From assembly GCA_945492935.1 (NCBI GenBank), contig CALYVE010000116.1, forward strand, positions 1 through 6,137: a stretch of DNA of 6,137 nucleotides, written 5' to 3'. This DNA comes from an uncultured Lachnospiraceae bacterium. GTDB taxonomy: Bacteria > Bacillota > Clostridia > Lachnospirales > Lachnospiraceae. The notes below the pieces were generated by a model. That model was not told the DNA's origin. It worked only from the letters and a program-made list of their open reading frames with translations, and ran no database searches. This document shows positions 1 through 5,100 of the stretch, piece by piece (position 1 is the stretch's first letter; each line of letters starts with the position of its first letter). Position numbers and translations under genes: made by a program.

Positions 1-414
1 GCAACAGTGTCAGGCATCAGTGGAAGGGTTGATATGAGCGAATGTTATTTGAATTTTAGTGAAAAGTCAAATGACAATGCTAATTCAAGCAGGGTAGATG
101 ATAAAACAGATTTTATCAAACGAGTTCAATCATGTATCGGAGCAAAGGTTGATGGAATCGCAGGAACAGAAACAATCAGTAAAACACCTACATTATCGAG
201 ATTATTTAACAGAAGACATAGTGTTGTAAAGGTTATTCAGGAAAGGCTTATTCAGTTAGGATATGATTGTGGAAAATCAGGAGCAGACGGAATCTATGGA
301 ACTGATACTGCGAATGCTGTGAAGACATATCAGAAAGCCAACGGATGCACAGCTGATGGAATTATCACAGCAAGAAACTTAACTTGGAAAAAGCTTCTTG
401 GAATGATTAATTGA
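1..414 (+). CDS. GH25 lysozyme/endolysin with peptidoglycan-binding repeats, C-terminal part only
   Basis: The reading frame is open through the left edge, so the GTG at 7 is probably internal and the true start lies outside the window. The first visible residues (V-S-G-I-S-G-R-V-D-M) resemble the last strand of GH25 (Glyco_hydro_25) muramidases, which usually end WQY...GxVDxN. After a short linker comes a degenerate peptidoglycan-binding repeat (visible residues 37-66, with AKVDGIAGTETISKT) and a fuller one (70-135, with DGIYGTDTANAVKTYQKANG and a closing TWKKLLGM). This C-terminal layout is common in cell-wall hydrolases of Lachnospiraceae prophages. The expected role is cleavage of peptidoglycan glycan strands, as a phage endolysin for host lysis. 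The gene ends 4 bases from the convergent stop of the broken cotJC frame. A host autolysin is the alternative, but the position at an element edge favours a phage lysin. The catalytic part cannot be seen. Confidence 0.85.
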   Translation, partial: ATVSGISGRVDMSECYLNFSEKSNDNANSSRVDDKTDFIKRVQSCIGAKVDGIAGTETISKTPTLSRLFNRRHSVVKVIQERLIQLGYDCGKSGADGIYGTDTANAVKTYQKANGCTADGIITARNLTWKKLLGMIN

Positions 415-498
415 ATTGTTAACTGTTTTGCCATAAACAATAGAAACGACATATTATAATAAGAAGAATAAAGAACCCATTAGCTTTCGTGTAAAGAC
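1..498. mobile_element. Edge of an integrated prophage-like element (rest lies left of the window)
   Basis: This is inferred from two facts. The cotJC gene, read on the minus strand, loses all family similarity after codon 31 (about 497-499). The gene on the other side of that break is an endolysin-type GH25 lysozyme, a usual terminal cargo of prophages. No integrase, other phage gene or second junction is visible, so element type and length are unknown. A simple deletion or rearrangement joining the two regions would look the same from this side. Confidence 0.55.
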
Positions 499-589
499 CT
501 CCGTACTGACTAATAATTGCCTGTGCAAGTTTCGCGTTTGTCTCTTTGATATTTACAGGACACTGAAGTCGTTTTTCATATACCCACAT
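419..589 (-). pseudogene. cotJC: cotJC, 5' fragment interrupted after about 31 codons (spore coat, Mn-catalase-like)
   Basis: The ATG at 589 follows the cotJB stop directly (TAAATG). The frame gives MWVYEKRLQCPVNI then KLAQAIISQYGG, which matches the conserved N-terminus of CotJC (family start MWVYEKKLQYPV..., then QYGGxDGELAA). CotJC is a manganese-catalase-like inner coat protein of about 190 residues made in the mother cell. Here the expected DGELAA and the whole ferritin-like, metal-binding body are missing. After Gly31 the frame continues for 25 unrelated residues, hydrophobic in the middle (GFFILLIIICRFYCLW), and stops at 421-419. The nearest Shine-Dalgarno sequence (AAGGAG at 609-604) is 14 bases away, so translation probably depends on coupling to cotJB. 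The rest of cotJC is presumably at the far end of the inserted element. Whether it is permanently dead or restored by excision cannot be told here. Confidence 0.85.
479..514. other. Candidate attachment (att) junction inside cotJC
   Basis: The point where CotJC similarity ends (GGT codon 31, 499-497) lies at the centre of weak inverted symmetry. ATTAG at 479-483 faces CTAAT at 510-514 (centre about 496.5). GTA at 491-493 faces TAC at 504-506 around the CC dinucleotide at 498-499. Serine-recombinase att sites are imperfect inverted repeats of roughly 40-50 bp around a 2-bp core, so the layout is compatible with one. The symmetry is short and could be chance, and the partner site is outside the window. 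Confidence 0.35.
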
Positions 590-853
590 TTAACAATCAC
601 ACGCTCCTTCCCATGGCCAAGGCTTATTTACCCAGTCCCAATAATTGTCGACATTTACATTATATTTGCTGATTGGTCCATATGTGCATGTGTAATCGGA
701 AATCGCTTCCTCGCGAAGCATTTTATAATGCTTGTAGGCATCAATTCCATCCCGGCACGTAGGATGCGTGTCAAGATACAATGCGATATCGTCAACCATA
801 AACGAAAACTGGTTAATCAAATTCATAAGTTCATGCTTTGATTTTTGCTGCAT
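590..853 (-). CDS. cotJB: Spore coat protein CotJB
   Basis: This is an 87-residue protein of the CotJB family, a small component of the polypeptide spore coat made in the mother cell together with CotJA and CotJC. Family marks are visible in order: LYLDTHP (residues 25-31), YGPIS (58-62) and the C-terminal Trp-rich WDWVNKPWPWE (72-82). Length fits the family. The ATG at 853 is chosen because AGGGGG (867-862) lies 8 bases upstream; a longer frame from a TTG at 877 would start before that site. The A of this ATG is the last base of the cotJA stop (TGATG), so the two genes are translationally coupled. The stop at 592-590 directly abuts the cotJC ATG. The only oddity is a short Cys-containing tail (GACDC) after the usual PWPWE end. 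Confidence 0.95.
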   Translation of the reverse strand: MQQKSKHELMNLINQFSFMVDDIALYLDTHPTCRDGIDAYKHYKMLREEAISDYTCTYGPISKYNVNVDNYWDWVNKPWPWEGACDC

Positions 854-1263
854 CACATTTTCCCCCTTACACCGCAAAAGATTAAGTTAAGAGACGGAAA
901 TGCTGTACCCTGAACTAAAGCAGTTTTTTGGTCATACATTTTCTCCCATGCCTGCATTGGAACATATGCCATGCCGATTGGTTTTATATGACAGCAATGC
1001 TCTTCCTTACAGGTATGCTCTTTCATCTCGTGTACAGAACTCTCACAACCGCAGGTATCATAAGCCTGCATTTTGCCGGACTCGCAGCCACAAGTGTTAA
1101 ACGCCTGCATTTTGCCGGACTCGCAGCCACAGGTGTTATACGCCTGCATTTTGCCGGACTCGCAGCCACACGGATTTGGAGCTTGTTTTCGGTTCGATTC
1201 ACAACCGCACATATTTCGGTTAGGCATTCCCTGATTTCGTCCGTAAAATCTATATTGTTCCAA
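853..1263 (-). CDS. cotJA: Spore coat associated protein CotJA with Cys-rich repeat extension
   Basis: First gene of the cotJ operon, 136 residues. The C-terminal part (about 95-126) is the CotJA signature: PIGMAYVPMQ, then GTAFPSLN. CotJA acts with CotJC in assembling the spore coat. Classical CotJA is around 80 residues. The extra length here is an N-terminal extension containing five CGCES motifs: a degenerate 13-residue unit (19-31), three near-identical units CGCESGKMQA(Y/F)(N/D)T (32-70) and a final partial CGCES (71-75), followed by more Cys and His (TCKEEHCCH). The start is set at the TTG at 1263-1261, because AGGAGG (1277-1272) sits 8 bases upstream. The upstream TTG at 1290 would put that site inside the gene. 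It ends in TGATG overlap with cotJB. The repeat region could bind metal or form disulfide cross-links in the coat; that is inference. Confidence 0.92.
   Translation of the reverse strand: MEQYRFYGRNQGMPNRNMCGCESNRKQAPNPCGCESGKMQAYNTCGCESGKMQAFNTCGCESGKMQAYDTCGCESSVHEMKEHTCKEEHCCHIKPIGMAYVPMQAWEKMYDQKTALVQGTAFPSLNLIFCGVRGKM
1054..1170 (-). repeat. Three 39-bp tandem repeats coding Cys-rich units of CotJA
   Basis: The units are 1054-1092, 1093-1131 and 1132-1170. The last 29 bases of each + strand copy are identical, and the first 10 differ at a few places. Each unit is 13 codons, so copy-number changes keep the reading frame. A diverged fourth unit (1171-1209) and a partial one (1039-1053) flank them. 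The near identity suggests recent expansion by slippage or recombination. Confidence 0.95.
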
Positions 1264-1302
1264 AATGATAGCCTCCTTTTCGAACTTCAAGTCGTATAAT
1301 TC

Positions 1303-1330
1303 ATTTTATGACAATTTTTCAAATGTGTGA
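1303..1330 (-). promoter_or_regulatory. Candidate sporulation (sigma-E-like) promoter of the cotJ operon
   Basis: On the minus strand, CATAAAAT (1310-1303) is close to the sigma-E -10 consensus CATACAAT. TCACACA (1330-1324), 13 bases upstream, is a weak match to a sigma-E -35. The predicted start would give a leader of about 34 bases before the TTG codon. No sigma-A promoter is evident here. In Bacillus the cotJ operon is sigma-E dependent, which supports the reading, but the -35 match is poor. Confidence 0.4.
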
Positions 1331-1345
1331 GTTTTCTGTGTAGAA

Positions 1346-1375
1346 GTGACACGAAATATAAAAATGTGCTATAAT
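1346..1375 (+). promoter_or_regulatory. Sigma-A promoter of ung
   Basis: GTGACA (1346-1351), an 18-base spacer and TATAAT (1370-1375), with an extended -10 TG at 1367-1368. Transcription should start near 1382, about 43 bases before the ung ATG. Because the -10 box contains the ATG at 1374, that codon cannot be the start on this transcript. Confidence 0.85.
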
Positions 1376-1424
1376 GTCAGATACGTATAATTACGACAAA
1401 ATCATTCGATTGAGAGGTCAAAAA

Positions 1425-2105
1425 ATGCCACCAATTTCAAATGACTGGATGCCGGCGTTGGCACCCGAATACAAAAAAGATTATTATCGCAAGCTGTTTT
1501 TGTTTGTAAGAGAAGAATACAAGAATCATGAGGTGTTTCCGCCGGGAGATGACATCTTTAATGCTTTTCATCTGACACCGCTTTCTAATGTGAAATGTGT
1601 CATTATCGGACAGGATCCATATCATAATGTAGGGCAGGCACATGGACTATGCTTTTCTGTGCGCCCGGATGTTGAAATTCCACCATCGCTTGTCAATATT
1701 TATAAGGAGCTTCATGATGACCTTGGATGTAAGATTCCAAACAATGGTTACCTTGTAAAATGGGCAAAGCAGGGAGTGCTCATGTTAAATTCCGTGCTTA
1801 CCGTACGCGCACATCAGGCTGCATCGCACCAGGGAAAAGGCTGGGAAGAATTCACGGATGCGGCAATTCGTGTTATTAACGAGCAGAATCGTCCGATTGT
1901 ATTTTTGCTTTGGGGAAGCTTTGCCCAGAAGAAGGCGGCTATGCTTAATAACCCAAATCATTTGATTCTAAAAGCACCACATCCGTCTCCGTTATCGGTT
2001 TATCGCGGCTTTTGGGGTTGTAAGCATTTTAGCAAAGCAAATCAATTTTTGATGGAACATGGCGTTGAACCGATTGACTGGCAAATCGAAGATGTAAGCT
2101 GTTAA
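1425..2105 (+). CDS. ung: Uracil-DNA glycosylase, family 1
   Basis: A 226-residue cytoplasmic base-excision repair enzyme that removes uracil from DNA left by cytosine deamination or dUTP incorporation. All family 1 motifs are intact: the water-activating loop GQDPYH (62-67, catalytic Asp64), the Pro loop PPS (86-88), the uracil-recognition segment LMLNSVLTV (119-127, Asn122) and the DNA-intercalation loop HPSPLS (186-191, His186). Length and motif numbering agree closely with E. coli Ung. The ATG at 1425 is chosen over the one at 1374 because GAGAGG (1412-1417) lies 7 bases upstream and the earlier ATG is inside the promoter -10 box. The gene is divergent from cotJA and convergent with the deacetylase gene; the two stop codons overlap. 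No terminator is visible between them. Confidence 0.98.
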   Translation: MPPISNDWMPALAPEYKKDYYRKLFLFVREEYKNHEVFPPGDDIFNAFHLTPLSNVKCVIIGQDPYHNVGQAHGLCFSVRPDVEIPPSLVNIYKELHDDLGCKIPNNGYLVKWAKQGVLMLNSVLTVRAHQAASHQGKGWEEFTDAAIRVINEQNRPIVFLLWGSFAQKKAAMLNNPNHLILKAPHPSPLSVYRGFWGCKHFSKANQFLMEHGVEPIDWQIEDVSC

Positions 2106-2878
2106 ATAGATGACAGCTTGCCGTCTTTGCAAATCCATACCGGGGTGTTGGAATGGTTGCAAAGCATTGTTCCGTCCGTATTGGATTCCAGTGCCCGAAC
2201 GGCCTGCATGTAGCGATAATACTCTATATTGGTTGTATACCAAATATCATCACGGAAGGACAGCTTTTTGCAAAGAGCTTCCATCTTGTCCCATGTTTGT
2301 TCACGCTCGAATTCGAAGCTGTGTCCCCATATGTATAGAAGCGGCATATCGAGATAATCTTCGGGATCAAGAAAACGATTGAGTAAGCGATCGTCTGCAA
2401 ACAGATCATTGTGGTGAACGGATGGATGCCATTCCATAAAGTCCGCCGGACAGTTAAAACCATGAATGGCATTTACGGTACGGGAATAAACGATGCCTAG
2501 TGCTTTTGCAGTAGCGATGAATGCCTCTGAATATTCACCGTATGCATAAGACATGCCATTGACAATACGACCGGTCTTTGCTTCGAGCGCCTTTCGGTCT
2601 TCCCAGATTTCATTTACCATCTGTTCCTTCGAAAGATGTCTTGACCATAGATGCTGCACACCGTGGCATGCAATTTCATGATTTGCATATACTGTATTAA
2701 GCTCTTTGCTCGTCATAAATCCGGGGGTATCTAATGTACCTGAATTAAGATGAAAGGTTGCTTTTAGACCATATTGATCAAAAAGAGCGGCAAGTCGTCT
2801 GTCGTGAATCTGACCGTCGTCATAGCTAAATGTGATAGCTTTTCGTTTTCCTTCCGGAAATACGATTTTATAGTTCAT
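2102..2878 (-). CDS. Polysaccharide deacetylase family protein (CE4/NodB-like)
   Basis: A 258-residue protein with the NodB homology fold, a metal-dependent de-N-acetylase or de-O-acetylase of sugar polymers. Motif 1 is TFSYDDG (16-22), with Asp20 as likely catalytic base and Asp21 as metal ligand. Motif 2 is HGVQH (72-76), giving the two metal-binding His. Motif 3 resembles SYAYGEY (110-116). WHPSVHHND (150-158) and YIWGHSFEFE (182-191) follow. There is no signal peptide or membrane anchor, so unlike secreted peptidoglycan or chitin deacetylases it probably acts in the cytoplasm on a small or precursor substrate; the substrate cannot be deduced. The start at 2878 follows GGAGGTG (2892-2886) by 7 bases. 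It is transcribed alone from its own promoter and ends tail to tail with ung. Confidence 0.9.
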   Translation of the reverse strand: MNYKIVFPEGKRKAITFSYDDGQIHDRRLAALFDQYGLKATFHLNSGTLDTPGFMTSKELNTVYANHEIACHGVQHLWSRHLSKEQMVNEIWEDRKALEAKTGRIVNGMSYAYGEYSEAFIATAKALGIVYSRTVNAIHGFNCPADFMEWHPSVHHNDLFADDRLLNRFLDPEDYLDMPLLYIWGHSFEFEREQTWDKMEALCKKLSFRDDIWYTTNIEYYRYMQAVRALESNTDGTMLCNHSNTPVWICKDGKLSSI

Positions 2879-2917
2879 AAGGATGCACCTCCACAATTCG
2901 ATAAATATTACCATTTT

Positions 2918-2946
2918 ATTATACAAGATGAGCCTTTGCCTGTCAC
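2918..2946 (-). promoter_or_regulatory. Sigma-A promoter of the deacetylase gene
   Basis: Read on the minus strand: GTGACA (2946-2941), a 17-base spacer, then TATAAT (2923-2918). The start would be near 2911, leaving a leader of about 33 bases with a strong GGAGGTG site. Confidence 0.88.
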
Positions 2947-2987
2947 TTGTATTTCGTATTTAATTCTTGCTTTTTTTTATGTGGTAG

Positions 2988-3016
2988 TTGACAGAAAAGA
3001 ATTCTTATGATATGTT
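2988..3016 (+). promoter_or_regulatory. Sigma-A promoter of the leuA T-box leader
   Basis: TTGACA (2988-2993), a 17-base spacer and TATGTT (3011-3016). The perfect -35 and ideal spacing compensate for a 4/6 match at -10. The start would be near 3023, just ahead of the T-box stem I. Confidence 0.75.
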
Positions 3017-3026
3017 TGGTACAGTT

Positions 3027-3303
3027 AAATGCGATGAAGAGGAATAGTAGAAGCATTTAAGACTTCAGAGAGCTGTCGGTTGGTGTGAGACAGTGTCCAA
3101 GATGTTTTGAACTCGCCTCAGAGCAGCCGGTTGAACGGTGATTTTATCATCAGTAGACATGGACGGAGCCTGACCGTTATAGCAGGAGGATATAAGACCG
3201 AGAGGTTCGTATCTGTGAGAGAGCATACGTTTGTATGAATTAGAGTGGTACCGCGCAAGAACTTGCGTCTCTAAGTTGATTGGAGACTCAGGTTTATTTT
3301 TTT
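3027..3303 (+). promoter_or_regulatory. T-box riboswitch, leucine-specific (CTC specifier)
   Basis: A complete T-box leader that reads the charging state of tRNA-Leu and controls leuA by transcription antitermination. In stem I, GAGG (3039-3042) pairs with CCTC (3116-3119) below the specifier loop. AGTA (3046-3049) faces GAA (3109-3111), which is followed by the specifier CTC (3112-3114) and the usual purine. GAAGCATTT (3050-3058) pairs with AGATGTTTT (3100-3108) above it. The AGAGAG bulge (3067-3072) and the distal loop closed by CTGTC/GACAG (3073-3077/3089-3093) are present. The T-box core GTGGTACCGCG is at 3245-3255; its TGGT would pair with an ACCA acceptor end, as in tRNA-Leu. TTAGAG (3240-3245) and CTCTAA (3269-3274) bracket the antiterminator, which excludes the terminator hairpin. 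Uncharged tRNA-Leu should allow read-through. Leu specificity rests on the CTC triplet and the downstream gene. Confidence 0.96.
3260..3303 (+). terminator. T-box-controlled intrinsic terminator
   Basis: AACTTGCGTCTC (3260-3271) pairs with GAGACTCAGGTT (3283-3294), 11 of 12 positions with one G-T pair and one C/T mismatch. The loop is 11 bases and a T-rich run (TATTTTTTT) follows. The 5' arm shares bases with the antiterminator, so the two folds are mutually exclusive. Confidence 0.9.
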
Positions 3304-3313
3304 GCGTGAGCCC

Positions 3314-3360
3314 CCTTTCTATAAATCACAGATGCACAAACAAATTTTGTGTAAGAAAGG
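3314..3360 (+). promoter_or_regulatory. Possible hairpin covering the leuA ribosome binding site
   Basis: CCTTTCT (3314-3320) is complementary to AGAAAGG (3354-3360), which contains the leuA Shine-Dalgarno sequence. An inner stem stacks beside it: CACAAA (3335-3340) with TTTGTG (3346-3351), extended by a G-T and a T-A pair. A 12-base bulge separates the 5' arms. This lies after the T-box terminator, so it would act on read-through transcripts only. The fold is seen in the sequence; any regulatory effect is inference. Confidence 0.4.
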
Positions 3361-3366
3361 TAGGAA

Positions 3367-5043
3367 ATGGGTATGAAAAATTATGAACATTACAAGCGTG
3401 GTTACTATATGCCACCGGTAAAAAGCACAAGCTGGGTTGACAAGGAATACATTGATAAGGCACCGGCGTGGTGTAGCGTAGACTTACGTGATGGCAATCA
3501 GGCACTGATCGTGCCGATGAGTTTAGATGAAAAGCTTGAGTTTTTTCAGGAACTTGTTCGTGTAGGATTTAAGGAAATCGAAGTTGGTTTCCCGGCAGCA
3601 TCTGAGACAGAGTATAAGTTTTGCCGTACATTGATTGAGGAAAACTTAATTCCGGATGATGTGACAATTCAGGTTTTAACTCAGGCACGCGAACACATTA
3701 TCAAGAAAACCTTTGAGGCGGTTTCCGGTGCAAAGAATGCAGTTGTACATTTGTACAATTCAACATCATATGCACAGAGAACGCAGGTGTTCAAAAAGTC
3801 AAAAGAAGAGATTTTAAAGATAGCAACCGACGGTGCAAAGTTATTAAATGATTTAGCAGCGCAGTACAATGTGAATTATCAGTTTGAGTATTCACCGGAG
3901 AGCTTTACCGGCACAGAGATTGATTATGCGTTGGAGGTTTGTAATGCGGTCATTGATGAGTGGAAACCTACTCCGGAGCGTAAGGTCATTATTAATTTAC
4001 CTGCAACGGTTGAAATGTCACTCCCACATGTTTATGCCAGTCAGATTGAGTATATGAGTAACAACATGCATAACCGTGAGAATGTGATTCTCTCTTTACA
4101 TCCGCACAACGACAGAGGTTGTGGTGTTGCAGATGCTGAGCTTGGTTTACTTGCAGGTGCGGACCGTATTGAGGGAACGTTGTTTGGCAATGGTGAGCGT
4201 ACCGGAAATGTTGATATTATCACACTTGCCATGAATATGTTTACACACGGTGTTGATCCGGAGCTTGATTTCACAGACATTCCTCGAATTACAGAAGTAT
4301 ATGAAAGACTTACAAGAATGCATGTGTACGAGCGTTCACCATATACAGGCGCATTGGTATTTGCAGCATTTTCGGGTTCACATCAGGACGCAATCGCCAA
4401 GGGTATGAAATGCCGCGAGGAGGATCCGGACAATATGTGGACGGTTCCTTACTTACCACTTAACCCGGAAGATATCGGACGTAAATATGACGGAGATGTT
4501 ATTCGTATCAATAGCCAGTCGGGTAAGGGCGGTATCGGATTTATTCTTGAGCAGAAGTATGGCTTTGACTTACCGGCAAAGATGCGCGAGGATTTAGGTT
4601 ATACAGTGAAAGGCGTTTCCGATGAGCAGCACAAAGAACTTTCACCAAAGGAGGTTCTTGATATTTTCCAGAAGGTATATGTGAACTGCAGCAGTCCGAT
4701 TGAGTTAAAGGAAGTTCATTTTGTTCAAAAGGATGGTATCGATACAGAAATCACGATTACCGTTAATGATACGGAAAAGGTTTATCATGGTCATGGCAAC
4801 GGAAGACTTGATGCTGTGAGCAATGCAATTATGAAGCACTTTGATATCAAGTTCTCATTAATAAGCTATGAGGAGCATTCGTTACAGCTTGGTTCGAATT
4901 CGCAGGCATGTGCTTATGTAGGTATTGAGGTGGAAGGAAATCCAAAGATTTGCTGGGGAGCAGGTATCAGAACGGATATTATCGATGCTTCCGTTTCGGC
5001 ATTAATCAGTGCATTAAACAGAACAAATTCTATTTCAAAATAA
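3367..5043 (+). CDS. leuA: 2-isopropylmalate synthase (LeuA2 type)
   Basis: A 558-residue enzyme that condenses acetyl-CoA with 2-oxoisovalerate to 2-isopropylmalate, the first committed step of leucine synthesis. The HMGL-like TIM barrel opens with DLRDGNQAL (39-47; Arg41 and Asp42 of the active site). The divalent metal site is HPHNDRG (245-251; His245, His247), and GNGERTGNVD follows (274-283; Asn281 the third ligand). The C-terminal LeuA dimer/regulatory domain (about 430-555) carries leucine feedback inhibition in this family. The length and the N-terminal YxxYKRGYYMPP-type segment fit the long LeuA2 class rather than the about 510-residue E. coli type or citramalate synthase. The ATG at 3367 has AAAGG (3356-3360) 6 bases upstream; the ATG at 3373 is also possible, with AGGA at 3362-3365. 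It is controlled by the leucine T-box and closed by its own terminator, so it appears monocistronic or weakly joined to the next gene. leuB, leuC and leuD are not in the window. Confidence 0.97.
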   Translation: MGMKNYEHYKRGYYMPPVKSTSWVDKEYIDKAPAWCSVDLRDGNQALIVPMSLDEKLEFFQELVRVGFKEIEVGFPAASETEYKFCRTLIEENLIPDDVTIQVLTQAREHIIKKTFEAVSGAKNAVVHLYNSTSYAQRTQVFKKSKEEILKIATDGAKLLNDLAAQYNVNYQFEYSPESFTGTEIDYALEVCNAVIDEWKPTPERKVIINLPATVEMSLPHVYASQIEYMSNNMHNRENVILSLHPHNDRGCGVADAELGLLAGADRIEGTLFGNGERTGNVDIITLAMNMFTHGVDPELDFTDIPRITEVYERLTRMHVYERSPYTGALVFAAFSGSHQDAIAKGMKCREEDPDNMWTVPYLPLNPEDIGRKYDGDVIRINSQSGKGGIGFILEQKYGFDLPAKMREDLGYTVKGVSDEQHKELSPKEVLDIFQKVYVNCSSPIELKEVHFVQKDGIDTEITITVNDTEKVYHGHGNGRLDAVSNAIMKHFDIKFSLISYEEHSLQLGSNSQACAYVGIEVEGNPKICWGAGIRTDIIDASVSALISALNRTNSISK

Positions 5044-5050
5044 AAATGTA

Positions 5051-5090
5051 AAAGCTGCTTGAAGCGTTGCTCTTCGGGCAGCTTTATTTT
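5051..5090 (+). terminator. Intrinsic terminator after leuA
   Basis: AAAGCTGCTTGAAG (5051-5064) pairs with CTTCGGGCAGCTTT (5072-5085): 14 pairs including two G-T, with a 7-base loop. The T-run after it is short (ATTTT), so some read-through into the next gene is likely. Confidence 0.88.
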
Positions 5091-5100
5091 AGGGGGAAAT

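Noticed and set aside
415..441. ATTGTT/AACAAT as a terminator after the GH25 gene
   Set aside because: Only a 6-pair AT-rich stem with a long loop and no T-run; not convincing.
1054..1170. Regular 39-bp repeats as a CRISPR array
   Set aside because: The units are contiguous with no unique spacers, are multiples of three, and stay in frame inside cotJA.
1264..1290. TTG at 1290 as cotJA start
   Set aside because: The AGGAGG at 1277-1272 would be inside the gene; it is correctly spaced for the TTG at 1263.
928..1299. Plus-strand open frame of 123 codons with a repeated LHFAGLAAT motif
   Set aside because: It lies opposite cotJA; the repeats are just the other strand of the 39-bp units. There is no ribosome binding site, and the minus-strand CotJA has family motifs and a perfect one.
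1374..1424. Upstream ATG giving Ung 17 extra residues
   Set aside because: The ATG is part of the TATAAT -10 box, and the extra residues are not part of the Ung family; the ATG at 1425 has a proper ribosome binding site.
4041..4280. Minus-strand frames inside leuA (also 3681-3869) and inside the deacetylase and ung genes
   Set aside because: Shadows of well-supported genes, without ribosome binding sites or recognisable motifs.
5059..5100. TTG start extending the phospholipase-like protein by 14 residues
   Set aside because: It lies within the leuA terminator hairpin and lacks a ribosome binding site; the ATG at 5101 gives the family-like N-terminus.
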